64,000 nucleotides of DNA from Dichetophora obliterata (GCA_963920525.1 OY986438.1:121992920-122056919), one strand, 5' to 3'. Shown: positions 24,341 through 35,523, counted from the first letter of the stretch. Notes: generated by a model from the letters alone, not told the origin. A program made the numbers and translations.

Positions 24341-24582
24341 CATGAATTTAATTGCGAGCTTTAGATCAAGTAAGTTTTTAAGAAGGCAACAACAACAAAT
24401 CTGTTTACACATTTTGAAACCCATTCATCTGAACTATATGAAGAAATTAAACGTTCAAACTCTACCAAGGTTGCCATCTGTTCTAGTTGCTTCTTATTTA
24501 TTTCATTATTGACTCTATACAGAGTTGTTGTTGTTGGCTGCTTAAAAACTTACTTGATCTAAAGCTCGCAATTAAATTCATG
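24341..24582. mobile_element. 242-bp MITE, TIR CATGAATTTAATTGCGAGC
   Basis: The left arm CATGAATTTAATTGCGAGCT continues through TTAGATCAAGTAAGTTTTTA, and the right arm (about 24518-24582) is its reverse complement almost without mismatch. Arms are about 60 bp. Noncoding. Confidence 0.8.
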
Positions 24583-25348
24583 TAATAATTTAATAGATCA
24601 CAACTTAATTAACAGAATATATTTATGGTACTAAGTTCTGATGAAGAAATCCATTTATCAAAAATACAAACTTCATATTTATTGCATATGAATTTTTATT
24701 TTGCAACAAAGAAAATTAATTTCTTTACGAAAATTAAAATATCACAACGCTTTTTATCCAATTTTTATGCCTGATAGCTCATTTTAAAGAACAATTGAAT
24801 AAAAAACGAAGTGCATATATGTTTTTTTTAAATAGATATTGGTCAAACGAAGTAGTTTATTAATTTTTTGATTAAATATTAATAAAAAATCCTGTAAAAC
24901 GCTTTTACAACTTTAGGGCTTTTGAGAGAATTATAAAAGTTCATCAATCGGCACGAAACTTTAAAGATTTAGTTTTATATCAAATCGAATATTTTTATAG
25001 CGTTAACAAATCAAGCTTAGATTTTTTTAATGTATATAAAAATGCATAATGTATATAAAAATCAAAATTTATTTCAAGAATGTTTGAAATAAGATTGTAT
25101 GAAAAATTTTTCAGTAACTAGAGACGCTGGGTCAAAAAGATTTTTGAAAGGAACAGTATTCATCGGTTATAACTTTAAAGCCTTTTTTGTAAAAACAATT
25201 ATTATTATTATTCGAAGGGATAAATATACGTAGTTATTTAAATATTTGTTAGCACAAATGTCAGACTTTCAAGTGCCCAACCCAAGATTTTCTTCCATCA
25301 GTTGGCTGATATTTTTTCATCTCTATTAGAAAACAAGTTTCAATCATA

Positions 25349-26095
25349 GCAGAATTACCCAGGTAGTGTTGACAGTTTTTATGGAAAACACAAGCTGTCA
25401 AAAAATCTACTCAAAAAGAGAGCGCTTTCAATCGGACATTGTCAATAAGTGAAAACATAACCAATGCTAAAAATGTTGAAGTGAAAAAATATAACAACCC
25501 AAGCAGCTGCAGATGCGTATGTTAAAAATAAAATAAATATTCATTAAAAGTGGAGTATTTTCGGAAGGAAAAGAGTATGTTTTGTGCCATGATATATTTA
25601 TTACATTTTATCTTATTTTACGGTGAGTTTGAGTGACTTAGCTTAAGCGGGCAGTTGTGCAGCTATAGTGGAGATAGCGGTCGATTATTTGTCAAAGAAT
25701 CTGGAGCTATTCATGTGTGCCGGATGATGAAGAATATGAACCAACAGCTGAGAATCTAGAAAGTTTGTACACAATGCTCAAAAATGGAACTATACCAGAG
25801 CTGCAGTGGTAGTGTCCTTGTAGAATGACACATTTGCCCGAGCACTATGGCCTAAATAAAATAAATATAATAATAAATAAGCTTTTCGCACAAATCACAC
25901 GCGATTTTTTTACAACTTTCATGGTTTTAAATTTTCATTTGTTTATTTAAGCGCACAAAAATTCTTATTTAATTTTTATGATTTTAGTTTTCAACGCTTA
26001 CTTCACTTTCTTTCCCTAACAGATGTTTTTGACAGGCTATGTTTTCCTTTTGAAGAGAAAATAAGCAGTTGTCAACACTACCTGGTTAATTCTGC
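25349..26095. mobile_element. TIR element (GCAGAATTA..CAGGTAGTGTTGAC) carrying a gene fragment
   Basis: The ends GCAGAATTACCCAGGTAGTG and CACTACCTGGTTAATTCTGC are inverted and extend through TTGACA/TGTCAA. The interior is about 700 bp and contains a stretch of protein-like sequence (25702-25845) unlike any transposase, so the element appears to have picked up host DNA or inserted over it. Confidence 0.6.
25702..25845 (+). pseudogene. Decayed fragment resembling Pa1/PAGR1 C-terminal domain
   Basis: The frame reads WSYSCVPDDEEYEPTAENLE and continues SLYTMLKNGTIPELQW, then a stop (TAG, 25810-25812), then CPCRMTHLPEH in the same frame. From memory this fits the pattern of the PAXIP1-associated glutamate-rich protein (Pa1/PAGR1) C-terminal domain: an acidic DEE, EPTxEN..LY..L..G...ELxW, then CPGRR.PTPEH. 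There is no start codon, the stop replaces a usually basic residue, and GRR has become CRM, so it is a dead fragment. I recognise the pattern but could not align it. An unrelated acidic peptide is the alternative. Confidence 0.4.
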
Positions 26096-26412
26096 CATGG
26101 TTTCAATACATTTTAAATACCTATCAGAGCTGTCAAATCTGCATACAAATTCAGAATTTTATGTATAACTGAATAACGAACAACGAATACTTTCAATACA
26201 GGTCCGTAGCCAGAATTTACGCAAAGGATTTTGATTAAAACAAATATTGATAGTTTTTGATATCGATAAATCAAAAGATATTTTTGTTTATAAATGTTTG
26301 CTCCATCATAGACCAAATTGTTGATGCCATAGACTAAAAATAGTCGATTTGATATAAAACTAAAAACTATAAAGTTTCGTGCCTAATAAATGGAGAAGCG
26401 TTTTACAAGAGT

Positions 26413-27194
26413 TCAAAACATTTTAACTTAATTTTTTAATAAACTAGTAGGCATTTAGTTTTTGATGTAATTGTTTTTTAAAATGAGTTAACAAACATAA
26501 AAATTGGATTAAAAGTAACAAAGTTCTGATATTTTAGTTTTCGAAAAAATGTAATTTTATTTCTTGTTGTAATAAAAAAATTCGTAAAAGTCCAAATTTG
26601 AGAAATTGCAATGAAATCTTTGCAATCGATTTAAGTCAAAGTTGAGCTAATGATGCTGATGTGTTCCACGCATATAGTTCTGTACACACACAAAATCGGG
26701 AGATTATAGCGAGATTCCAGCCAAAATTATCACACAAAAAGCTAACTGCCTTTCATAGAAGTAATATGGAGATCGAAAACTTTAAAGCAAAATTTCTCGA
26801 AACATTGAAATTACACTTTAACTGTTATTCCTTGTCGAGACAGAAATGTTGTTGAAATATTTTCTGAAACAACACTTAATACAAATGAGGAGTATCTGTT
26901 TAAAAGGTCCTATTTATTATTTTTGAAAAAGCTGTTACTATGGTTTGGCACTTAGAATATTTAATCCTATCATTTGAACAAATAAAATATTAAGAAAATC
27001 GTAAATTTTTCCAATATTTTGTGCTTCAAAGTTAATGTTTCTATTCAAAAGAGCCTAAATATGCGTACTGAAAAATTTCTTTTGAAGAACTTTGAACAAA
27101 AAGGACTAATTTCCATACAAGGTTTTAATTTTTGTAAAATATTTAATCAAACGGGCCTTCTAAATTTTTTTAAACGATATTCAGTTGTGATGTC
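26413..27194. other. AT-rich spacer, no gene seen
   Basis: A 64-codon frame at 26661-26855 has no recognisable features. No paired repeat was noticed. Confidence 0.35.
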
Positions 27195-27197
27195 TTA

Positions 27198-27357
27198 AGC
27201 GTGGTACACATTAACACTCCTGAGTGACACTCAAAATTCAACCACAAAAATTTCTGTGGTTGACTGTTGAATGACGAAGGTACACACATGCGAACCTGCG
27301 TAAAAAGAGAGAATATGAGCATGAGTGTCACTCATGATCGCTAATGCGTACCCCGCT
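27198..27357. mobile_element. 160-bp PIF/Harbinger-like MITE
   Basis: TTA flanks both ends (27195-27197 and 27358-27360). The termini AGCGTGGTACACATTA and TAATGCGTACCCCGCT are inverted, and GAGTGACACTCA pairs with TGAGTGTCACTC further in. It is only 10 bp from the next TTA-flanked element. Confidence 0.8.
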
Positions 27358-27367
27358 TTAAGCTTTA

Positions 27368-28037
27368 CTGTCTGACCAGAATCATGTCGTTGTCGTGTCG
27401 ATGAGAGAGAATCGCTAAGAGTTGGAACAGAATTGTAGCGTTGGCTTTGTCGTTTTGCTTATATTGCCTGCATTCAGCGGAAAGAACTGTTCCACAACTT
27501 TCGGGCTGAATGGTATGCTCTCACAGAACATGTTCACATGCTCTCACAGAACATCTCAAGTCACAATTTATATAGCGAAAATATTTTATGCTACTTCGCT
27601 ACTTAAACACTTTTTCGGCTAGAATGCGGCCATTCAATATGCCATTGTTGATTTTTTTGAACTTACTTCAGTGTTCTCATCGTACTCCGATTGAACTAAT
27701 AATCACTACACTTCCATTTATTACACTACTTTTTGCAATACTCTTCATATAAATCTACTGCATTTTCAACTGAAGGCTACTCCTATCATTATTAGAGCAA
27801 ATAGGAGCACTGTTTAGTCGCTACATTGGTTGACAGATTCTTAAAATTTTGTTAAAATATGGCAATATTTTTAGAGAGAAACTGAGAGAGCTATCAAATA
27901 AACGACAAAGTCAAAATAGAAATAGAAACATTTCTATCTTGGCGTTTTCGTTGTCGTATTCTGCCGCAATTTTCTTCCATAAGGTTTGCATTGTCTCTGC
28001 CTGCCTACACGACAACGACATGATTCTGGTCAGACAG
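27368..28037. mobile_element. 670-bp PIF/Harbinger-like element, TIR CTGTCTGACCAG
   Basis: TTA occurs directly outside both ends (27365-27367 and 28038-28040). The terminal repeats are perfect over about 31 bp, beginning CTGTCTGACCAGAATCATGT. The interior includes a local duplication of ATGCTCTCACAGAACAT (about 27514-27555). The short open frames are unrecognised, and no transposase is present. The perfect termini suggest relatively recent activity. Confidence 0.8.
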
Positions 28038-28199
28038 TTAATAACAGCATCCTGTAGCTATTTTTCCGCTACATTCGCTTGTGCTCCTTTTAGTGTACCA
28101 TCATAACAGCCGCCCCATCGTGCGTTGTAGTTGCCTTAATGCTAATATATAAGATTTTGATACTTTCTGGACCCTAAGGGAGAGTTTTAACCCAATAAA

Positions 28200-28905
28200 A
28201 TCCCCTTGTCTACGAGCTTGGTTCAATGAATGCAAAATTGATTCATAAATTATATTTTTAATTGACATTCAGTTTAAAAAAAATGAATTATTAATTTCAA
28301 CTATTGATTTTCGTTATTTAAAAAATAAAGTAATTTCTTTTTTGTTCATTTGAATAGCATTCATTTATACAAAAAATACAGTTCACATAGAAATTAAGGT
28401 AATTGAAAACCCTAATTTCTATGTTATATTTTTTTTTAACAATTATCTATTTTTATTCATTTTTCATTTGTTATTCATTATTAATTTTTTATTCATTATC
28501 AATTTTTATTCATTCTAAATTTTTAATTCATGGCTAAGGTTTCGGGATATATTTTTACTTTATGCCTTGAGTCAATATCGTCACATTAATAAAAAAAAAC
28601 GTAGCCCAGTCCTAAGCCATGAATTGGAAATGAATCAAAAGTTATGAATGAATAACAAATTAATACAAATTAAAAATTAATAAAGAAACAAAGTTAATTA
28701 TGGATACCGTATAAATAATTAATAAAAAACTAATAATTAAAAATATTTGTGAATAGCATTCACATGAATAAAAAAATTTATTCATTTTTCTCAATAACGA
28801 AAATTAATAGCTAAAATTAATAAATCAATTTTCTAAAATTGATTGTGAATTAAAAATTTTATTTATGAATCAAATTTTAATTCATTGAAAAGTTATTTAC
28901 TTAAC
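28200..28905. repeat. Long imperfect AT-rich foldback
   Basis: The two halves are imperfect inverted copies centred near 28575. TTAATTCATGGCTAAGG (about 28525) pairs with CCTAAGCCATGAATT (about 28612), and TTCAATGAATGCAAAATTGA near 28211 pairs with TCAAATTTTAATTCATTGAA near 28875. Noncoding. Confidence 0.65.
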
Positions 28906-30430
28906 TCGTTATTTACTGATTCATTTTTTCGGAAATAAAATCAATTCCTCCACAGCTGATCTCTATTTAAACAGACAGCATGATTTAATTTTTTAGCGAT
29001 AAAATAATAACCAAGTGTGCTCGTGTGTAAACTGCTTAATCAGCGGTTTGGGTCTCGGCTAAACAAAAATTGAAACAGTGCTTTGTTTACAAATTATTTA
29101 TCACATTATTTGATAAAAACATGTATTTAGTTTTAATTGTACAACATTCATAAGTCTAATCAGAATAAAAATTACCTCCTGCTGCGTTTAAGTATTCCTT
29201 TAAATGAGCTTATTAACTGTTTGTATAAGCATATAAGTTTTAATCCAATGTTTGTGAAAGGATTTCAAGTTTATTTTCTACAAATACACAAATAAATTAT
29301 TGACATATGTAAGTACGAATAAAAAGATGTATGAATTTTTGCAGGAAATAGAAAAATGCCCATGCCGAATGTTTGGGAAACAGTCTAGGGAGGAGGGGAG
29401 TGGGGTTAAGGCGGTGGGTCGTTAAAGGAGTCGGCGAAAAGCTTCTTTAATTCCTATTTGCTCATTTTCTGTCTTGCAGTTTTCGGTGTTGCTAATTCGG
29501 AAATTGATGGAAAACAGGACACAGACGTACAAACACACGCACTCAACGCAGGGGACTATAGCGGTAGAACGGACGAACAGACAGACAGTGCTGCTACAGC
29601 GACACTGGAGCTGGCAGAGCGCACGTTGGGCTGTCAGCTTTAAAGATTTATTTTATGTTTCCCTGTTATTTAGGCATTTTTCCATTTCAAGCCACTGTGT
29701 TTTCCACATTTCATTTTCCAAATAAATTAAATAATTTATAGTTATTAAGCTTTTTTCAGTAAAAACACGACGCCGCTGCTGCCGCAGCACATTAGTTGCA
29801 CTCAAAGGGGCGAGACCATAAGGATTTTTTTATTTGCACTTTTTCTTTTTTTTTCGTTCTCCTTCATTCATTCATCTCTATTCCTTTTTATTCCAATAGA
29901 AAAACTTTTAATTTTAACACATTTTCTGCATAGAAATTTGGAAATTTTTAGCACTCACTCTACATTCTTTGTTTTTCGAATTGAGTTCCTTTAACTACAC
30001 TTTTCTGCGGTTTTTAATTTTTCGCTGTTTGTTTTTTTTAGTAATTGCAGTGGAAAAACTTGAAACTCAAAAAACAAGACAACTTTTCAGCGCAGGCGAT
30101 AGGAAAAATTAATTTTTCTTTATATCACAACAGAAACGCAGCGACCGCAGAACTAGACTGAGGCGAACACACGGCGAAAATGTCAAAAGAGCCATCATAG
30201 AAGAAGAAGAGAAACGTTGAAGGAAAAAACGGAGCGAACTAAAGAGGAGAAGAATTTTAGCAGCAAAAGCAGCCGCTCGGCCATTTTGTGTTTTGGTTTT
30301 CCTCCCCTTTTGCGCTAAGAAAATTTTGGTTTTTCGATGCATAAAGCGCATAAACAAAAAACTATTCTTCGTATTTGCTTATGTCGTCTGTTTCGTTGCA
30401 CTTTGTTGTTGCTGCTTTTGCATATTGCCG
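28906..30430. other. Mostly non-repetitive stretch with GC-richer patch
   Basis: From about 29350 to 30430 the base composition is less AT-rich than its surroundings, with several purine-rich and GCC-rich blocks and no paired inverted repeats. It could be promoter or 5' UTR of a gene whose exons lie elsewhere. An 83-codon frame (29474-29725) and an overlapping 61-codon frame have no recognisable product. Confidence 0.35.
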
Positions 30431-30551
30431 TGAGCTTAAAAGGGATTACACATTAGCGAACCTGTTTGCCATACGTCGGCCATGTTCAAACCAATTTGAT
30501 AGTTAAGAAGCAAATTTGACGGTTTGTCGAACCTGTTATGCCCATATTACA

Positions 30552-30640
30552 CGATGCTCGTTTGCTTGGCGAGCAGATAATTTTGTTGTTGCTTCCAATG
30601 CGAAACTGTAAAAAATTTTGGAGAATACAAAAATTTTTGA
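30552..30640. repeat. Partial copy of the 31870-32022 MITE
   Basis: It shares GATGCTCGTTTGCT.GGCGAGC and ATTTTGTTGTTGCTTCCAAT with the MITE's left half, but it lacks a matching right terminus. Confidence 0.65.
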
Positions 30641-30756
30641 TTTGGCAAAACTAGATGGCGACAAACAACAAAAATTCTTCGCTTGTTTGACAAACACGTT
30701 GCTTTAATTTTAACGGTAGCTCATTCGAACAAGTTAGATCCTCCATTTTGTTTGAT

Positions 30757-31838
30757 TAGGGAGTTTCGGACGATCCGACATATCGGACAAATATGGCATG
30801 CTTGACGACACCTCGGATCATTCGAAAGCAAATAAGACAGTCGGGCCGAAATTTCGGACGAAAATCAAAAAATTTTGATATTTCTGCCGGTCGGACCGAC
30901 ATGTTGGGCATGTGAACGCAAGTCGGTACGACTTGCTGCATTTTTTAATATTAATAAAAGCGTCGTGAACAGCGACGAAGCGGAAAAATATTATAGAAAA
31001 ATAATATGAACAACGTTAGAAACATTGAAATATGGATATAATTAATTAAAATGAATTCTCAATGAAAATTTCTCAAAAGTATGGAAAATTACTGGTCAAT
31101 TATAAGGGCATCGGTCAATTATAAGGGCATTGCTTAAGGCCGCTTTACATTATCCCACTGTGTGTTAACACATGTCAAAATTTTCATGTGTGATAGAAAG
31201 TGAGATGGTGTAAACAACGGAAAGCAATGTGTGTTCTGATTTTTTTGGCATGTCGTACCACATTTTATTTTTTGGTTTGTTTCTAATTTCATCACACATT
31301 CTATCCCACCAGAGATGCATTTTACCATAAACATACTTGAAATTTATTATTTAGGTGAGAAAATTTTAAGCTCGTAATGTATTTTCAAATGGAATAACAG
31401 AAGGAAGCAGTTTTAAATCTTATTGAACTTTGTAGGGGCTTTAAATTGATTAAAAACCGATTCATTACTCAAATTTTCACGTTTTAGTATAGTGTAAAGT
31501 ATAAAAATGCGGTGCGACTCTGTGAGATAGTCTAATAGCGAAAAATTAATTTCTTCATACACAAATTAAAAATGACAGCATGATGAAATTCAATAATACT
31601 TTCTATCTCACATGTGGTAACACACAGTAGGACAATGTAAAGTGGCCTTTAGCTATTACGCCGATGTTTTATTTGAGAGCCTGCAAGAAAATGAAGTAGT
31701 CGTACATGTCGGACTGTTCGAAAGCTACATACATACATTTACATTTTCTTTCCTACATAATACATTTTCTTTAATTACATAATACACTTTCCCTGTTAAT
31801 TTGTCGACGGACATGTCGGATCATCCGAAACCCACTAA
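30757..31838. mobile_element. TIR element, ends TTAGGGAGTTTCGGACGATC
   Basis: The left end GAGTTTCGGACGATCCGACAT (30761 onward) pairs with ATGTCGGATCATCCGAAACCC near 31813-31833. Frequent CGGAC/GTCCG motifs follow inside both ends. A MITE is nested at 31136-31650. Confidence 0.65.
31136..31650. mobile_element. ~515-bp MITE, TIR AAGGCCGCTTTACATT
   Basis: The ends AAGGCCGCTTTACATTATCC and GGACAATGTAAAGTGGCCTT are inverted, with pairing continuing through ACTGTGTGTTAACACATG. GCT occurs at both flanks and may be a short target duplication. It is nested in the TTTCGGA-type element. Confidence 0.75.
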
Positions 31839-31869
31839 AAACAATTTCGCTATAAGGGGTTACACATTA

Positions 31870-32022
31870 TGCTGTGGTCAGACGATGCTCGTTTGCTCGG
31901 CGAGCAGATAATTTTGTTGTTGCTTCCAATGCGAAACTGTCAAAAATTTTGGAGAATACAACAACAACCATATTGCTCGGCCATGTGTTCGCCGAGCAAA
32001 CGAGCATCGTCTGACCTCAGCA
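31870..32022. mobile_element. 153-bp PIF/Harbinger-like MITE, TIR TGCTGTGGTCAGACG
   Basis: TTA flanks both ends (31867-31869 and 32023-32025). The termini TGCTGTGGTCAGACGATGCT and AGCATCGTCTGACCTCAGCA are inverted over about 33 bp including GTTTGCTCGGCGA. The flanks joined without the element read TTACACATTAGCGAAC, and exactly this string occurs uninterrupted near 30447-30462. That gives an internal model of the empty site. Related internal sequence is found at 30552-30640. Confidence 0.85.
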
Positions 32023-32182
32023 TTAGCGAACTTGTTCCTCAAACAACAGTCTGAAGTCTGAACCCTACATAGTTTCCAAGCGAATTAAACAAATTCGCCG
32101 CTTAATTCTCTGTAACGGAATCGGGTTGCAGATTTTGTATGTGCTGTCAGTTTCCTTTTGACAGTTCTTATAGCTCGCTCTA

Positions 32183-32625
32183 AGAGGCTGTTCAGACTTG
32201 CCTCAAATGAGGCGACTCACTTGCCTCATTTTGACATCTACAGGCAAAGCGGGAAGCGGGAAGGTGACATGTTACGTGAGGCAAGAATTTTAAAAATTTT
32301 AAAAATTTTGCGACTCATTTTGACGTACGTCAGAGTAAAGTTTGTTCTGTTGATTTATTTTCCTCTTTTTGAGGCTATTCAGGCGCAGTACTGGCGCGAA
32401 TTAATTTTGTTTATTCATAGTTGTTCGCAAATTAATATTGTTTAAATTATGAATATTTCTGTGTTTAATAATTCAAAAGAAAACAACAGGGAAAAAAAAC
32501 AATAAACGTCGAAATAAGGCTGCCTCAAAGTGAGGCAATAATTTGTGTGTGAACACCTGATAGCTAGCATATGCCAAAATGAGGCCAGTGAGTCGCCTCT
32601 TTTGAGGCAAGTCTGAACAGCCTCT
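32183..32625. mobile_element. 443-bp MITE, TIR AGAGGCTGTTCAGACTTGCC
   Basis: The ends AGAGGCTGTTCAGACTTGCC and GGCAAGTCTGAACAGCCTCT are perfect inverted repeats, extended imperfectly to about 50 bp with repeated GAGGC/GCCTC motifs (TGAGGCGACTCACTTGCCTC and GGCCAGTGAGTCGCCTC). Noncoding. Confidence 0.85.
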
Positions 32626-32756
32626 AAACTATGCGATTACCTTATCTTATTATACCATGAATGAATTCAAATTTTTTGTTGTTTAGCAAAAAGAAAATTA
32701 ACTCTCTGCGAGAGCAAAAATTTAATTAGCTTCAATCATGATACAACTATGTATCA

Positions 32757-33540
32757 GGTAGCCACGCACACAACCTATTTTCTCATGAGCTGCGGATGAC
32801 GAACGTCAAACAAAAGAAAACATAAAACGAACTTTTTTTAAACGACTGTTAAGCAAAATTTTTCTGTTTCAATATTGTGTTTTTTTAAAATAAAAAAAAT
32901 ATAGGAAAGAACTTAAGAATAACTTAATATTTTGACAAAAAACATTTTTGGTAGCTCCATTTTTTATCAGCTGCCATAGCAACCATAGGACCCCTTTATA
33001 TTGATCAAGACTTGAAGTCAAATTTCAGAGTTTGTTGCCAATTCGCCGCACATCGGAAGCGACGGAAGGGAAAAAGAAACTTGAAGCTGTACCGGCAATT
33101 TTTCGTATTCCTTTTGTTATTTTCGCGTTGTTGACAATGCTTTTTATATTATTTTTCGCATATCAATGTGAGTTTGTTAGACTTCGGTTGCATTAAAATT
33201 CTTTTGCATTTAATATAATCTAATTTTGCATTAAATTTTTAAGCAAAAACATCTTGTTAACTTCCATCGTGGTAAAAAATAAAATTCAGTTTGCAAATTT
33301 CTATAAACTATAATTCATTTGCTTGCTACCTATCTCGTTTTATTTTTAGAAAACAAGGAAAGAGGACAAGGAATTGAGTTCAAGTCTTGACCAGTGTGAA
33401 AGCTTTCGTCAAGTTCAAAAGAGAACGTCAAAAAAACTTGACTTCAAGTCTTGATCAATGTAAAAGGGGTCTATCACGCTCTCGTTTGGATTTTCTTTTG
33501 TTTGACATTCGTCATCCGCAGCTAAAGTTGTGCGGCTACT
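32757..33540. mobile_element. TIR element GTAGCCACGCAC split by a MITE
   Basis: The left end GGTAGCCACGCACACAACCT with GAGCTGCGGATGACGAACGT pairs with CGTCATCCGCAGCTAAAGTT and GTGCGGCTAC at 33511-33539. Its centre is occupied by a 483-bp MITE, leaving about 300 bp of its own. A related left-end sequence (GAGCTGCGACCATCGAAAG plus AACAAAAGAAAACA) is found near 6223-6258. Confidence 0.7.
32989..33471. mobile_element. ~483-bp MITE copy 1, TIR GACCCCTTT..GATCAAGACTTG
   Basis: The ends GACCCCTTTATATTGATCAA and TTGATCAATGTAAAAGGGGTC are inverted, with GACTTGAAGTCAA following inside. A second copy in opposite orientation lies at 35030-35523. An 84-codon frame in copy 2 has no equivalent intact frame here, so neither encodes a protein. 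Confidence 0.85.
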
Positions 33541-33554
33541 TGGTTAGTTATATT

Positions 33555-33957
33555 CAGTGATGTGCGGCGTAGAGAACATGATGTCGACAATACTATTGTC
33601 GACGGTGTCGAGAATGTCGTGTAGACAATTGCTTTTAACGACGTGTAGATAATTAATGTAAAAGGCTGCATGTTTATTGTAATATTTAATTAAATTGAGT
33701 CCAAGTTCGAAGTATTCCTTATTGTTACGCCTTCTGGGCATGCTTTTGTTTGTTTAATTGTAAAATTTGTTAATTAAACGACTTTTCAAAAGGTTTTAAG
33801 AATCAGCATAATCTAAATGGAACTTTCAATTTCGCAGTGTTGCATTTTGTTGACATTGTTCACACAATTCTCGACATTGTCTACATTGTCGACACATTCT
33901 GCATTGTCGTCACCAAAATGTCGACAATTAAAGACGACGCGTCGAGGAACATCACTG
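33555..33957. mobile_element. 403-bp hAT MITE, TIR CAGTGATGT
   Basis: GTTATATT is present directly before (33547-33554) and directly after (33958-33965), an exact 8-bp duplication. The ends CAGTGATGTGC and GAACATCACTG are inverted, with CAGTG.TG typical of hAT termini. Several TGTCGACAAT-like motifs recur inside both ends. A 65-codon frame on the minus strand begins inside and has no recognised domain. Confidence 0.85.
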
Positions 33958-34005
33958 GTTATATTATGGCTTCACTCAAGCTTCATTTATAAGGTTGTTG
34001 CACTT

Positions 34006-34564
34006 AATGCCGTGGTTATGCTAGCCAAACAAGTTTGGTGTTCATTTTTGTTAATTTATTCTCTTCGCTGAAATGTTTGTTTGGTGGTTATGCTATGATT
34101 GGTGGCACAGTTGCATTATATGTAATAGTATGTCAAAACACAAAAAAGCACAACCCTAATTTGCATTTTTGTACTTATTATACATATTTGTTATAGAATT
34201 GAAAATAAAATTAACGAATTAAAATATACGAACTAATATTACTTACTCTGAATTTTTATTATAATATCTTAAACAAAATGGTTTGCATATATCTGACATG
34301 CTAGCTAGCTGTTTATGTTAAGGGTTAGTTGAAGACACAATCAACTTCACTTTTTAATACTCTTACCTACTTTTTTGATGCTATTATACAAAATGACTAC
34401 AGCCAACACTGGAAAGTTCGCCATGTTTGGCGTTTCAATCAGCAATCAAAATGTTGGGTCCGAGAAAATGAATATGAGAAAAAGTTAATTTTTTCATTTT
34501 ATACGTGAAACAATAACAATAAAAAATGTTCGGCAATCATGTTTGGCTAGCATAACCACAGCAT
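34006..34564. mobile_element. TIR element, ends ATGCCGTGGTTATGCTAGCC
   Basis: The left end ATGCCGTGGTTATGCTAGCCAAAC and its complement TTTGGCTAGCATAACCACAGC at 34541-34562 are nearly perfect inverted repeats. It abuts the next MITE with only one base between. Confidence 0.8.
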
Positions 34565-34565
34565 A

Positions 34566-34968
34566 AAGGCCCCTATAGACGAGCAACTAATCGAACAACT
34601 GGTTGATCAACTGGTTTGTGTTTTTTCCTACAGACACAACTTTCAATTGATGGCAGATGTTAAAATTCTGTTCAAAACATTTTATTTATAAAATGCCCAT
34701 AGCAGAACTTCAACAAAAACCGAAGAAAAAATTCAGTTTTCCGTTTAGTTGCTAAGTTTGCTAAAAACACGACAAATAGTTGATCAACTCGATGAGCTTC
34801 AGCCGAAAAAATCAAAACTTTTTTATTTTCAGCAACTGGTTGGAAAACTGGTTGAAAAACTGAAAAAACCAAAAACCCAAAAACCCACCTACACACTGCT
34901 TATTTTCATCAACCAGCAACCATTTTATCAACCAGTTGTGCGATTAGTTGCTCGTCTATAGGGGCCTT
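34566..34968. mobile_element. 403-bp MITE, TIR AAGGCCCCTATAGACGAGCA
   Basis: The ends AAGGCCCCTATAGACGAGCA and TGCTCGTCTATAGGGGCCTT are perfect over 20 bp and continue through ACTAATCG and CAACTGGTTGAT. Repeated AACTGGTTG/CAACCAGTT motifs occupy both subterminal regions. Confidence 0.85.
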
Positions 34969-35029
34969 AAGAGAAATGCACTCTTTTCCGCCTTTACTCG
35001 AACTGTCACTGTGTTTTTATTTGTTCTTA

Positions 35030-35523
35030 GACCCCTTTTACATTGATCAAGACTTGAAGTCAAGTTTTTTTGACGTTCTCTTTTGAACTTGACGAAAGCT
35101 TTCACATTGGTCAAGACTTGAATTCAAGTTCTTGTCTTCTTTCCTTGTTTTCTAAAAATAAAACGAGATAGGTAGCAAGCAAATGAATTATAGTTTATAG
35201 AAATTTGCAAACTGAATTTTATTTTTTTACCACGATGGGAGTTAACAAAACGTTTTTGCTTAAAAATTTAATGCAAAATTAAATTATATTAAATGCAAAA
35301 AAAATTTAATGCAACCGAAGTCTAGCAAACTCACATTGATATGCGAAAAATAAAATAAAAAGCACTGTCAACAACGCGAAAATAGCAAAAGGAACACGAA
35401 GAAACACGAAAAATTGCCGGTACAGCTTCAAGTTTCTTTTTCCCTTCCGTCGCTTCCGATGTGCGGCGAATTGCCTACAAACTCTGAAACTTGACTTCAA
35501 GTCTTGACCAATATAAAAGGGGT
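35030..35523. mobile_element. ~490-bp MITE copy 2, inverted relative to 32989-33471
   Basis: It is the reverse complement of copy 1 along nearly its whole length, including GCGGCGAATTGCC, the CTTCCGTCGCTTCCGATGTG block and GATAGGTAGCAAGCAAATGA. The termini are the same GACCCC...GGGGT type. Confidence 0.85.

Larger units (their letters stand above)
24891..26412. mobile_element. TIR element hosting a nested insertion
   Basis: The left terminus CCTGTAAAACGCTTTTACA followed by CGGCACGAAACTTTAAAGA pairs with TATAAAGTTTCGTGCC and GAAGCGTTTTACA at 26360-26412. TTTATATCAAATCG pairs with CGATTTGATATAAA. Arms are about 110 bp with gaps. The centre is occupied by a second TIR element (25349-26095). No transposase is seen. 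Confidence 0.6.

Noticed and set aside
33544..33741. 65-codon minus-strand frame starting MPRRRNNKEYF
   Set aside because: Begins in the flanking repeat and runs out of the hAT MITE's left end, so it is a chance frame over an insertion boundary.
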